A stretch of DNA of 64,000 nt from Macrostomum hystrix (GCA_950097015.1 CATNEN010000007.1:13293001-13357000), one strand, 5' to 3'; positions 23,201 to 34,094 are shown, numbered from the stretch's first letter. The notes: a model not told the origin generated them from the sequence alone. Translations and numbers: made by a program.

Positions 23201-24478
23201 GTGAGGGCTCGTAGGTAGGCTCCATTTCGAGGGCCGTAGAGCCCATCAGAGAGAGCACCTCGTGAAGGCGCAGAACATTGTTCTCCAGAGCACCTCGTGA
23301 AGGCGCAGAACATTGTTCTCCAGAGCACTTCGGCACAAGGGGAATTTCTTTCCTTTGCTGCCTTTTCAATCTGAGTCTTACCACCAGCATCGTTCTCAGC
23401 ACTTGGACCTCGGCCAAGGTCTCACCTCAAAGCGGACAAAGATGCCACTCTCAGCTCGTCCTACAGGCCGATTTCCATCCTCTCTTCAGCTGCCAAGCTG
23501 CTGGAAAAGTGCCTGATGCATACCTTTCAGAGTGCGCTTCCACCTTCTAGCTGGCAGCATGGCTTCCGTGCAGGGCACTCCACCGCCTCTGCCCTCACCA
23601 GTCTCACTAGCTTCATCAGAAACGGCTTCAATCAACCTAAACCTGATGAGGACACTGCTCGTCGCGCTTGATCTACAAGAAGCGTTCGTCCAGCCGTTCC
23701 TTCGCCCTTCAATGGGTCCGCTCTCTATCTGTGACGCTAGCTCAACTCCGGTCGGGCTTCTGCTCTCAACTTGCCAGTTACAAACACCGTCTTGACTAGG
23801 AGTCGCCTACCACCTGCCCGCGGTGCCGTGACGAGGAGGAGTCGGTCGCGCATCTTTTCGCCAGTCCAACTCGCCCTACCTCGCTCACCCCGCTAGATCT
23901 CTGGTCCCAGCCCAAGACCGCCTGGGCCCGATTCGCCGAGCTTTTCCCCGGAGAAGGTACTGGCCCTGGCCCGCCGAGTTAAGGTTAACACACACACAAA
24001 AGCACACACAAACATCTGCTGCAGCGAGTCTTGACACAGAAAAGCATATCTCGATGCAGATCCTAATGCATACAGCCACTACTTACTCCACAGTGTAAGT
24101 TCTGAGGCTGTTCTCCAAACTCCTAAGAAGATCGCTCTTCTCGAGAGTCCCTGTTCCGGCACTAGCTCCCACACCCCTACTGTGCCGAAGGCTGCGTAGG
24201 TGCGTTACGTAATATCGGACCGAGAAATTTGACTGCGACAGTCCAGGCCGCTTCGAAGTGATCCAGTTTTGAAGTGCTTGGACTTTCTTGTCCGTGTCAA
24301 GGGCGGCCATGTCGCGTGCCCGGTCAGCCGTTATGTCCATGTCCTTGATGAACTGTGGCCACAGCTCCTCAATCTGCCGCTCTGAAAGCTGCGTCGCTTG
24401 CGGCTGCAGTTGGTGCGCTGATTTCAGAGCACGCCCCCGCGACGAGTTTGGTGTGTCCTTGGAGTTGATGCAGCCCAT
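14248..24478 (-). CDS. FMNL: Formin-like protein, FMNL/FRL subfamily (1,027 aa)
   Basis: Diaphanous-related formin that nucleates and elongates unbranched actin at the membrane. Six exons on the minus strand: 24478-24087, 19383-19303, 19222-17599, 17402-16984, 15624-15255 and 14445-14248. They sum to 3,084 nt, exactly 1,028 codons with the TGA at 14250-14248. The N-terminus is MGCINSKD, a myristoylation site (Gly2) followed by Cys3 that may be palmitoylated. GBD/FH3 covers roughly residues 30-390, including WLEEFLEEGGLELLIEYL. A charged coiled coil is at about 400-490, the FH1 run of 12 prolines at about 540, and FH2 from about 565 to 960 with LGNYLNSHKRGVVYGFRL and VEKAAAVNLDNV. The last exon carries the DAD (IEDGALDDIMSDF) and a basic tail. 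The subfamily rests on FH2 and DAD. The acceptor at 17402 was chosen because it restores the family alignment (AYRQYEF); an upstream AG near 17460 is possible. Intron 1 (about 4.7 kb) and intron 4 hold transposons. Confidence 0.93.
15733..16705 (+). mobile_element. Family-B LINE fragment inside an FMNL intron
   Basis: On the plus strand, opposite to FMNL, frameshifted pieces match the LINE at 59.9-62.9 kb: an endonuclease segment (LVLGDLNAV at about 16090, LDQVLVRFRG near 16315, then the Y-R-P block at 16435), a jump, and a reverse transcriptase segment with LVYADDMALLS at about 16650-16690, followed by a stop. Most of the reverse transcriptase has been lost between the two parts. It lies in the intron 16983-15625, removed from the FMNL transcript. 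YADD is intact here, whereas the longer copy has YAND. Confidence 0.8.
19524..19805 (+). repeat. Possible 5' LTR of the BEL/Pao element
   Basis: A 282-bp segment beginning TGTATCAG and ending TTAACA is followed at once by TGGCACCCGAACC, which looks like a tRNA primer-binding site, and then by the BEL/Pao gag-like frame. No second LTR is visible, so the boundaries cannot be confirmed. Confidence 0.4.
19806..21940 (+). mobile_element. Defective BEL/Pao LTR retrotransposon in FMNL intron 1
   Basis: Plus strand. The first open segment (to 20629) has a CCHC knuckle near its N-terminus (CDFCKLKHHPSLC) and a retropepsin-like domain with an LFDSASNRSFI active site and a downstream IDILIGA, as in BEL/Pao. 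After a stop and frameshift, 20929-21417 shows the start of the reverse transcriptase and then jumps to KVLGLKW: the palm core with its catalytic aspartates is missing. After an in-frame TAG (21415), 21418-21930 has the RNase H-side block (HGFCDAS, PRLELLGA, WTDSADTLY). The integrase and 3' LTR are absent; similarity ends at other LINE debris. The copy cannot be autonomous. It is antisense to FMNL. Confidence 0.88.
21961..22168 (+). mobile_element. LINE RNase H fragment
   Basis: Plus-strand translation gives the C-terminal half of a LINE RNase H domain: SDRQSLL, then FTWVPAHNGLEGNEMADE. It directly follows the BEL/Pao remnant and stops where the minus-strand LINE fragment begins. Confidence 0.7.
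22169..22248 (-). mobile_element. Minimal family-A LINE insertion (54 bp) with 13-bp target duplication
   Basis: CGTTCGGGATCCC occurs at 22169-22181 and again at 22236-22248. Between them, 22182-22234 is identical to 54116-54168, the extreme 3' end of the complete family-A LINE, in the same minus orientation, plus one extra base at its 5' junction. This is the structure expected from target-primed reverse transcription that stopped almost at once. It was inserted into the decayed family-C LINE. Confidence 0.93.
22249..23076 (-). mobile_element. Decayed Jockey/CR1-like LINE (family C)
   Basis: On the minus strand, separate frames give an endonuclease start (LQLNAEGVN at about 23050, then VACLQETHT), a segment before the RT fingers (PAGPDDICAKHLQHLG and GEVPAAWRR near 22600-22720), RT blocks SGFRKRRSTEDQIARL near 22420, and FDFRRAYDTVWKPGLLHKLH near 22270-22300. 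Frameshifts and deletions separate them, so it is a pseudogene. Its RT continues to the target site of the 54-bp insertion. Confidence 0.8.
23251..23335. repeat. Short direct repeat, 36-bp unit, about 2.3 copies
   Basis: GAGCACCTCGTGAAGGCGCA begins at 23253 and again at 23289, followed by a partial third copy (GAGCACTTCG). Confidence 0.9.
23385..23990 (+). mobile_element. Jockey-like LINE fragment (family D)
   Basis: The plus strand encodes an RT finger block (SSYRPISILSSAAKLLEKCL, about 23460-23520; HGFRAGHSTASAL, about 23565-23605) and, after a deletion, a C-terminal zinc-finger-like block (CPRCRDEEESVAHLFAS, near 23815-23865). It ends in a (CA)-rich tail at 23987-24020. Frames are broken. 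Confidence 0.75.
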
Positions 24479-24562
24479 GACAGTAAGGCTACCTTCAGCT
24501 GCTGTTCAAGTTCTTTTTGAGAGTCAGATTGACAACAGCATAGGCAGCTGCGAGCTGCAGGT
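24479..24562 (-). other. FMNL 5' leader with splice acceptor
   Basis: On the minus strand CATTTTCCAG ends at 24563, followed by 84 nt to the ATG of FMNL. Confidence 0.5.
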
Positions 24563-25599
24563 CTGGAAAATGAAGTGATTAAAGTACACAAGGTGGTGAC
24601 CAAATATATCATTAAAGCTTACAACAAAAAAGGAATTTTCTGTTATATGCACTCGTAGGCATACTGTTTTTTTTCTTTAGGTGCCTAGAATTTTTTCTTT
24701 AAAAATACTATAAAAATCTAAATAGTTGCAGGGGACTGCAGGTAATATGCACCAATGGACGAAAGTTTATCACCTTGTCAGCAAGGAGGCAACTTTACAT
24801 GCCTATTCAATTCAGCCCTGACAGCACAGAGGTGAAGAAAATCCCTGGCTTCTTCATTCTCAGGTAGTTTAAACCTCACAGTGTCTTGCAGGTTGACCCT
24901 TATGTGTGTAAATGTCAAACCAAGCTATCAACCTCTGACCAATTTTGTTCAGTTCCTACTGTTGAATGTACTTCTTACAATTTAAATACCATTTTATACA
25001 TTTGCTTAGCTATACCCAAGAGAAGCAAGGTCTTATGGTCTATTTGCTAGAGTGAGTTCACATCCACTAACACATATTTCTAAGAAATAGAAGCTTAATA
25101 AAAAACAAGTTATTATTATTGCTATGTGCACATGGATTGGTTGCTGCTTTTTAGTTTATTTTGTGTTACTAATGACAATGAATACCTTTTTTGTTTAAAA
25201 AAATATAATCTGCTATAAAAATAACAGAAGCAAGTGTACAAAAAATATAGCCAAAGAAGTAAAAAACATAATATATATTTTTCTAATTACTGAAACTTTA
25301 GCTGGGATCTAGAATACATATTTTGCTCAAGAAAAAAGGACAGAAAAACAATTAAACAGTTACATACAGTTACAGAAATAAATTACCATGTTCTCAGGGC
25401 AGCAATGTGTTGATCTAAAAGTGAGGATTTTTTCTTTGAACTTCACTAGCTTTTCTGTTATGTCCTTGCTTTCCTGTGTCATTAAATATATCATTTTGTC
25501 TTCAGCTGTTAAGAATTTAAAATTCTAAACAATACTTGCCACTTTCTTTATGTATTTATCTCTGGGAACATAGACACAAGCAGATTATAAAATTATTCT
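24563..25599. other. AT-rich stretch upstream of FMNL
   Basis: No gene or repeat could be assigned. Confidence 0.4.
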
Positions 25600-25951
25600 C
25601 TATATAAGGTTCAAATCCCAAGAGCTAAGTTTCTAGGTGACAAAAGCTTCCTAGGCCTTTAATGCATAGAGAACTGCTTTCTATCATAGCTGTACTAGAC
25701 AAAAGGAGCTGTTTGTGTTTAAGTATCTTGTATCCCACTTACTTTCTAAGTGCATTATTGGATTTCCACATTTTACCTAGTTCTATCATATGAGTATTGA
25801 CAGTTTTTTGCAGTCAGGTGAAACCCAAGGTATTTCCACTGCTACATAGGTTCTAAAAGTTGGCCATGTAAACAAAGTCTGTGTTCCCCTTAAATGGAGA
25901 TTGCAACTCAGAAGCTTTGTTCTCTCAATGTTTTTCTAATTTTTGACTATT

Positions 25952-27429
25952 GGGTAATTCCATGAGAAGGTCATCAATGGGACATTATTTTTGTTTTCTA
26001 TATTTAAAAGAATTTATATTTCCAACAAGTAAATAATTATATATAGTTTTATGTTTAAGTAGTTTTAAACATATTTATCTACCTTTAGGTATATATTTTT
26101 TGTTTTGATCATACTACCCATACAATCATTTCAATGTTCCGCGGGACATTATAAAAAGTTAATATAGTTTTCATTAAGGAACTAATTAGTCTTAAATTTA
26201 ACTCAGAGAATATAAATATAAAAATAAATAAACTTTATTAAATCTAAAAACTGAAATAAAAAAGTTTTATGACCTAATATATTTCTTTTTATCATAACTT
26301 TTGTTTTGAAAAGTTAAGGCTTTGCTTTTTAAAAGAGTAAAAAACGACCATCATTTTTTTTAATGAAAAGTTGTTTTACCAAGTTCAAAAGGCTTGTGAA
26401 GTAATTTTTTGCTAAAATATTTCATTAGCCTATGTCCAAGTTAAATTTTCTTTTTTGTTAGCATGTGATAAGTTTAATATGCTTAAAAAAACCCTGCAAA
26501 GTTACCCAACGACCATCATTTCCTGGCATTCTTAAAACCTGTATATTTTCAGAAAACATTAATACTGTTCTCAAGTTGTGTATTTTTAATCAATTTTTCT
26601 TGTAAAAGGTTCTTGTGTCAATTTTAAAGACAATACATGCTCTTTGAATTCAAGCCTTTAAGAGAAACTGTTATCTTTATTTCATCCTTTTTTTAATGCA
26701 TGCCTTAAATTAATTTTCGACATGTACTATTAAAGTTGGTCCTACTATCCCTTTGTTAATTGTTTCATGCACAATTACTTCTATCAACTGATTAGCCACC
26801 TTTATGATTACCTATTCAGGCAATCTTGAAGTTTAATGTTTTGTTGAAGGTACAAGTACATGATGGTTTGATCTGAAATGGGAGATTAGTGTAATACATT
26901 TTATGGTTAGAAAAGCATTAAATATTTGTATTAGAACTAATATTAGTTATAAACAATCTTAAAACCACGATATTATCCAAAATAGAGAGATTCCTTATGT
27001 TGTTTTAAAAAATGATGGTCGTTTTTTGAAACAAACGACCATCAGTCCAACGACCGTCATCTAAGAAAATGCATGCAACACACTTAGAACTGGCTACTAA
27101 CATGTGAAATTTGTTTATAACTGTTTATCTAGCTATTGTTTTCTACAACAAATGATTGATTGAGACCAAAACTTTCCTGATTCGCAGGAATCTTGAACTT
27201 CCGTTGAAAATTTGAATCTGTCAACTTTCACCAAAAACGACCATCATTGAAAGTTTCTGTCTGCTACATTAACACAGTAAATAAAATTACTTTAAAATGT
27301 ATATTATTTTAATCTAGAGGTCACACCCATCAATATAGAACATAAAAAGTCTCGAGTTAGTTTGTCTTTAGTACAAATATTTATTATTATGTACACCAAC
27401 ACAACGACCGTCATCTCATGGAATTAGCC
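25952..27429. mobile_element. Candidate non-autonomous DNA transposon with internal ACGACCATCAT motifs
   Basis: The left end (GGGTAATTCCATGAGA at 25952) is mirrored by TCTCATGGAATTAGCC ending at 27429. The motif ACGACCATCAT or ACGACCGTCAT recurs at about 26344, 26509, 27012 (inverted), 27035, 27050, 27237 and 27403. There is no coding capacity. It interrupts an old LINE. The target duplication is not clear, so the exact ends are uncertain. Confidence 0.55.
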
Positions 27430-27717
27430 TATTACAGAATTTTACAACTTTGTCAATGCCTTTTTGTAATTCTGTCAGGTCTTCCCCAAAGATGACTAAA
27501 TTGTCACAGTAAAGCAGGATGTTTACTTCTTCATTCATTATGGAGGTAGGCATATTGCTATGGAATGAGTTTTTTTTTATATTTTGCTAAACAGGTTGAT
27601 GTACAAGGAAAATAGCAATGGAGATAAGGGACATCCATGTCTGATGTCATTAGTGATCTGACAAGCTACAGTGGCTATACTTTCTGAGACCTTTATATGA
27701 AATTTTGCCCCCGAGTA

Positions 27718-28356
27718 GGGTAATGTATCATCAACCGAACAGTGTATCTTCAAAACCGAACAAGAATTTTGACTCCTTCCTTGGTCTTGTGCAAGACAGA
27801 AACAAGCTATTGTATTTCACAGAACAACTATTTTGAATGTCAATGAAATTATTTACAAGCTAAGGCATGACATGCAATAAAGCATTAAAAGGGAAAAAAG
27901 ATATGGATGTTTCAGTAGAAATTTTTATCACAAAAGCATACTTTTTGACAGCATTTTTAGCATGTACTTTAGACTAAGATTGTATGTGGTTGCTTTCCTA
28001 TTAAATTACCATAAATGTAGTTATTTATAGAGCATGAAAAATGCTTTCAAATGACATAATTCATGATAGATCACTCCTTAAAATAAGATTAAACCACTCA
28101 CTCAAATTTTAAACCTGAACATCAAATTCTCTGTTTGGTTTGAAGATACATGAAAATCATTGTTTGGTTTTAGATGAAAAACATAAATAACTTTTTTCTA
28201 TTTGACAAAATTGCGAAAGCAGATACTATTTAGAAAGAGAAAACAGTTTTCTATAACTTGGCTTTTGATTTATCATGATATCTTAAATAGAAAATCTGTA
28301 GCTTAGGTTTGAAGTTAAAAAATGCATATTCTTGTTCGGTTGATGATACATTACCC
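27718..28356. mobile_element. MITE-like element with TA target duplication (639 bp)
   Basis: Terminal inverted repeats start GGGTAATGTATCATCAACC and extend 24 bp (27718-27741 and 28333-28356), flanked by TA at 27716-27717 and 28357-28358. Subterminal motifs (TGTATCTTCAAAACCGAAC and its inverse near 28130-28150) add inner symmetry. No open frame. It lies within the family-E reverse transcriptase. Confidence 0.85.
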
Positions 28357-28600
28357 TACATACTCACAATAATAATAATTATTATTGCTTGGTTCACTTC
28401 TAAATGCTTTAATCAAGTGAATAGAGTTGGATGGTGACCATGTCGAATGCACTTTTTTAATCATAGAAAACCAAATCTTGCATTGCAGAATTAGAAAAAA
28501 TGCTGACAAATTTCTTTAAAATACTCCTTTTCCTACCCAAAAATACTAGCAACAAAGTGATTCTGAATGAACTTGGTGTCAACCCTATTTCAGAAATAAT

Positions 28601-31030
28601 TAAAAATAAAAGCCTAACACATCAAAACTAACTCTTATTAACTTCTTATGCAGAATACAAGCTCTCAGTCCTTAGGTAGAGTTCTAACTTCTTCCAGAAT
28701 AGGCCTAACATTTACTGAAAAAAAAATCACAAAAGCCTCGGGTCCTTTTATGACTTTCCTTATTAATTAAAACTTATACACATTCCCAATATCCACTTTT
28801 CGTTTCTGTTCAGAAACAAAAATATGCTTAGCTTGTATATTAAACTAAAAGATGAAATTGTCCCTTACAAATATCACCTCAAAACACCAACTCTTGCATC
28901 CTTTGTAACCACAATGGCATTATTGATATCTACTGTTGCGACTGCACTTTCTTTAAAAAATTAAAAACAATAATCTTCAATAAGGACTCTCTCTTTAAGA
29001 GTCTTGTAGGCCCTATAAAGTAGGACTTAGTTACAAAAATTCCTTTATTAAAAAAGGATTAAACAAATTTGTCAATCTTGTCTTTTCTAAGATCAACTCT
29101 CTCTTAAAATCTTTATAGTTCACCTTGTCTTCTTTTCTCTTCTGTTCACGTTAGCGACATTTTATCGCGCGGTAATAGCCGCTAACTTTACAGCATAGTA
29201 ATGTCCCTGCGGTGAAGTTAGCGGTTTTTACCGCACTGTTTATAACATTAAAAAAACCGCACTGTTTAACAAACCTTATTATGCGGAATTTACCGCACTG
29301 TTTAAAAAACCTCTTTCAGGGTCGGACTATGCAGTGGACTATGCACAAATTTGACATTCGAACTTCTCCGTATTTTAATTTGAATAATTTTATCTTTTAA
29401 TTTGTGTGAACTCATTGTCTTGCTTCGTTTGTATTCTTCTAATTGATCATGTAGTGGTTATGTTTTGGTCTTACTTTTCAGTAGTTTGCTTTTTAGATTT
29501 TTTCTCCTGAAGTACTGAAAAAATCCCCTGTTTTAGTTTTTATAGTTAAAGTTTAGTTTAAGTCATTTTAAGCTACTCAAACGCATCCTTAGTTTAAGAA
29601 ATTGTTAGCAAGGACCACTAGAAGAAGACTTCTGCTACATGTAGTGGTCCTTGATTTTTAGCTACTCGAACGCACCATCTTTTTCGTTAAAATTTAAGGA
29701 AAAGTTATGTTAACTACTAACATTAAAAAGCTAATGCATTCTCTGAATTTCAATTTTTAGCCTTACAGGTAAAATAATTTAAAAATAAGAAAGGCTTTAG
29801 GCAAAATTTTGTTAAAACTGTAACTTTTTAAATGATCAGTTCACTTTTATTTGTTATTAAAGCTTTTCCTGTACTTAAATTTTGCGTTAAAGTATATTTT
29901 TTACTGAGTGTTCCCACAATTTTACGAGCTCAACATAAATAAAATTATATGTACGTATGACTGCATGTCTGTCTAACACAACATCGTTTTTAGATTCTAA
30001 AAATATTCCTTTATGTTAATCGTGTTAAATGATATAGCTTTTTAATCCAAATGTTATGACAATGACAATTTTATATAAAAAGTAATTTGTATTCAAGCAA
30101 TAGTATAAGTTGTCATGTAATTTTTTTTTGTTTCCACTGAAGCATGCACTACGAAAATTAAAACTTTAATGCATAACATTTTAATAGAAATGACATACTT
30201 ATAAAGTTGGAAGCAAATAGCAGTCTATAATATAAATAAACTGTGACATTAAAAATATTTGATTTGATTTATTTAGCAAATCCTAACTTTAAAACTTATT
30301 TCCTAGGCTTTATAAAATAATTTGTTTTCGCAAGTGTTGTTTATTGATATTTTCATTTCAAATGTGTTTTTTATTTAGATTGTAATAGTGTAATCAAGTT
30401 TGTTTACTTGGGCTTCTTTAACTATAATAATCCTATAAAATGGTTACAGTTTTAGTTGTACAAATAAATTTCTGCCTAATAAGAGTGCTCAGAGTTCAGA
30501 AGTAATATCAGTTTGTTCCATCTATGACCACTTTCTGTCTATGCTATGGCTTCCCTATCACAGAATGACCACACTTAGTGGGACATAGGCCTACTGAATA
30601 AAGAATTTTAGAAGTGATTTTGGTAAGCCGTAAGGTGTTTATTTATAAAAGTTAAAGGGAGTCAAGGGGACCTACCAAAGATAACTCATATTTTTTATAG
30701 GATTAGCCCAGAATTTCTACCAATGAATAAAAATGTTCCGCACAGCACTGCAATTTACACACATCAGTGAAGTAAATAGACAATGTAATGTTTCTTAGAA
30801 ATGTCTTCTCTAGAAAAAAAACCCTTACAATTCCCACTTTATTTCATTAAAGAATTTTTTATAAAAAATTACATTGCTCTAAGTTCCTCTTGTTCATTGT
30901 ATTTAAAGATGGTTATTGGCTACTTCTCTTCTGTCCTATTGTTGGAATATCAAGCCAGATAAAACAAGGACAGCCCATAAGATGAAGCCAAAATTAATCC
31001 ACTAATCATTATACTTCTTATTACTCATAA
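28601..31030. other. AT-rich gene-free stretch with short repeats
   Basis: Contains three copies of ACCGCACTGTTTA (29230, 29256, 29292), an inverted repeat CCGCTAACTT/AAGTTAGCGG around 29178-29222, and a hairpin described separately. No genes seen. Confidence 0.45.
29571..29674. repeat. Hairpin flanked by 15-nt direct repeats
   Basis: CAAGGACCACTA (29609-29620) pairs with TAGTGGTCCTTG (29642-29653) around a 21-nt loop. Outside the stem, AGCTACTC(A/G)AACGCA occurs at 29571-29585 and 29660-29674. Confidence 0.75.
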
Positions 31031-34000
31031 CTATAAGAAATATTCCATTTCAATGTGAACTATCAAATTCAATGCCAAAGCATAGTAGCAGCTGTCGCAG
31101 AATTGGTTGTCACCTGTTTTGGAATCCTGGTTTGGGGCTTCATTCTCCAACTTGGCCATACGGCATTGAGCATGTGCCATATACTTCATCGCCAGCTTTT
31201 GCTTTTTTGCCTGCTCTCTCGCCCTTGCCTTCTCTTCTGCTTTCTTTGCCTGTCTATCTTTGCAAATTGTTCTGTGTAGCAGCAGCAGCAACCTGTGCCT
31301 TCACTTGAGCCAGATGAGCCTCTGATTCCTGCATTGCCTTTTAATGCTTCTTATACTCTGAGCTCTCCTGCCGGACTGAGCCATAGTCAGGAAGGTGGCC
31401 TCTGAGGCGGAAAATTCCGGCGCACACAAAGGGTCTCGGAGCACATCGGCGCACAAGCGCGGCGCACACAAAGGGTCTCGGTGCACATTGGCGCACAAGT
31501 GCGGCGTACACAAAGGGTCTGGGCACACATTGGCCCATAAGCTGCAGTACACACTAAAAATTCCTAGAAGTCGTAATTTGTCGTAAATTGCATATTTGTT
31601 ATTCTAACGGCATTTTTCAAATATTGAAATTGTTCATAATTTTTGAAATCGTATGATTGAACATCTTGTAACATTGTCGTAACTCGTAAATATTTTTCGT
31701 ATTTCCTGTTTCCCATCAACTGTCTGAACTGTGTTACAACTTACAATTACTGCTTTCGTTTCAATTCAGTTTTTTTCAATATTACATATATTTGCTTAGC
31801 TGTGCTTAGATCTGCGATGTGCGATCTGCGATCTGTGAATGCGATAACCTAACTGTATGATGAACATATTTTATTTCGTAACATTAATACATCATATAAC
31901 CCTTAGGTTAACATAGGGTGCTTTTCTGTGTAGGGTCAGGGCTAGGGGACAGAAACAGTGTATAGACGGCACATAGATGGCGCACAGACGGCGCACAGAT
32001 TGTCCCTCCAAAATTTATTCCGGCGCACACTCTGCCACCTTCCTGACTATGGGGACTGAGTGACGCATGATGTCCTTGATCTCCAGTGTATCGCTAGAAA
32101 TACCATGAGCAGTGCAAAATGACTGAATGTTCATCAGACCATTTAGCTATGGGTCCTGCAGCCAATTCCAGTCTTTGTGCAGGGTCCTTTGCAGCTTGCT
32201 AAACTGGTGCTCAACATCGGCATTGTCATGGGGAAGAATGAGCCTCTTCCAAACCAATTCAGCTAGGAGAAGATATTCTCCTGTGGCATGTAACTAGTCC
32301 GAAAACAGTTCCACATATCTTGGCTTGTCCTTCAGTTCCTAGTGCTTGGCAGCTGCTGCTAGAGCTGAATTGTCTCCACTCCAGTTGCAATGAATCATAG
32401 TTGTATACAGCTTGCAGTCCAGGAAGCACAGTTGCCTCTCAGAAACACTCTCATTTGAGTCAGTATCACTGTTAAAGGGGTTGGCAAGTTTTGCAGCTTG
32501 CAGTTCCAGCAAATTCAGCAGTAGGTAGTGAAACAAAGCTGCTAGCAGAGTTAAGTTAAATTGACGAACTCAGTTGAAAATTCAAAATGGAAGCCAACTT
32601 CATGGTGTTGCATGCAATGTCACCAATTATGATGTCCTTGTCCTGATGCTGTTGTGAGCGCTCAATCTTTGTCAGGTCTTCTAGACTCTCTGCCTCTTCA
32701 ACATACTTCCCTTGAATGAAGCTGCTGGCCACAGTGGAAACTAATGCAGTGATCTCTACAAACACGTTGAAAATTTTCAGCTCAGCTGACTGAAACAGCT
32801 TTTCAAACCGCTAGAGTGGAGACAGGGTGCAGCTCAGAAACCCCAAGTACGCCATTGTCTCTGGGGCTTCTAGTTGTTGCAAAATTTGGTGAACTTTTGG
32901 CTTTCTCTTTTTGAGAAAAAATTCCAGCAGCGAGTTGTGCAGCAGGATGTGGCAATTCACAACTTCCAGAATTTGCAACCATTGGGTCTCCACACACCTC
33001 AGCAACCTCAAGGGCGTCTTAGCAAGCATCTCCCGGGTGTCACAAAAACCATTGGCAGCCTTTGCATAGCAAAGGTAGTTGTGGGTGTCATCAAGAAGCT
33101 CTTCTACTTCTTCTCCAAGCTCACCAAGTGCTTGCTGCACAGAATTGTGCACGTGATGGAGAATGCAGCCACCAACATCAACTAAGTTGGGTGCCACTTC
33201 CTTTTGAAGTGCCATGAGTCCTCCAATATTACCCCGTATTACATTTGCACTGTCTGACATAATTGCAATATATTGACTATTTTTCAAATTCCCATTGCCT
33301 AGCTCAAGCACAATCTCCATTAAGGCCTGAGCAATGCTCTGGGATATTGAGCGCAAAAAGATAAAGTCTGTCAGGACCTGGCACTGGTCTCCAAGATGGC
33401 AAACCATTGCAGCAACCCACTGCCAATCTCTACTGCTCCCTTTGTCCAGAAGCAACGAGTAGCTGCCACTCTGCTGCACTTTTTTCAGCACTTCCTTCTG
33501 CAGCTGAACACCAATACCATAATTCACAATTTATGTCATCTTCTGCTTTGCACTACAGATAGCTGCAGCTATCTTGCTGTCGGGGAACATCTTTTTGAGT
33601 GTCTTTGGTATGAAGTCTACTAGGAGGAATGGCAGATCATGCTCAGCAAACATTATGGCAAGAAAAACCTCGGCATCCGTCTTCTTGTCAGATACATGTA
33701 CATTGTGGTCATCACGTTTGGCACTGGCAAATGTCAGGGTAAGCATTTGGCAGTTGCACACAGAAGCCATGTTAGCTTGGTGAGTCTGGGTAGCTGAGTG
33801 CTCCTTCAGCCTTGTTCCTCCATTTTTCTTGCACAACTTGCAGTCAACAAATCCACGGTAAGTTGGTGGCATGCACCAGGCTCCCAGGCAGTCACCATTC
33901 ATATCTTTCTGGCTGGCATACTCATCTTTCCATGCTGTGCAGCGTGATCCTTCCTCATGTAATGCTTCTATAACAGCAGTTGCCATACTCACAAGTGTCG

Positions 34001-34085
34001 GGTACCAGACCGCCGAGGTAGACAAACTGCTGGCATCTTGGGAGCTCAGTTGCCTGCCCGTCAGTGCCTCAATGATTTGTGGCAT
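31031..34085 (-). pseudogene. hAT-like transposase gene, decayed and split
   Basis: The minus strand carries a coding region in at least four segments. 34085-33531 has a BED-like zinc finger (CKLCKKNGG then H-x5-H) and ends at a stop. 33527-32811 resembles the RNase H-like core of hAT transposases (YSLLLDKGSS for the first catalytic Asp region, then SDSANVIRG and CILHHVHNSVQQAL). 32765-32040 holds broken continuation, and 31380-31031 a Lys/Glu/Ala-rich coiled-coil tail. Stops at 33528, 32809 and 32554 and a 672-bp transposon interrupt it. The family assignment is from motif resemblance. A domesticated ZBED-type gene that later decayed is the alternative. Confidence 0.65.
31373..32060. mobile_element. 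Non-autonomous hAT-type element (672 bp) with 8-bp target duplication
   Basis: The element 31381-32052 has perfect 19-bp terminal inverted repeats (CCATAGTCAGGAAGGTGGC and its reverse complement) that continue imperfectly through the GGCGCAC motif. GGACTGAG flanks it at 31373-31380 and 32053-32060. Inside the left end are three 42-bp tandem units (starts about 31421, 31463, 31505; CGCACACAAAGGGTCT). GGCGCACAGA-type repeats lie at the right end. An 8-bp duplication is typical of hAT. It sits inside the hAT-like pseudogene. Confidence 0.93.
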
Positions 34086-34094
34086 TGCTGCGGG

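Larger units (their letters stand above)
25600..28600 (-). mobile_element. Old LINE remnant (family E) split by two insertions
   Basis: On the minus strand, RT pieces occur in order: KSAFDMV-like at about 28450, then RHGCPLSPLLFSLYINLFSK at about 27590-27650, a YCDN sequence in place of YADD with LVIFGEDLTELQKGIDK at about 27445-27510, and a thumb-like W-K-Y-L-G-F block at about 25830. An inverted-repeat element lies between the first and second pieces (27718-28356) and another between the third and fourth (25952-27429). Many stops are present. Confidence 0.65.
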
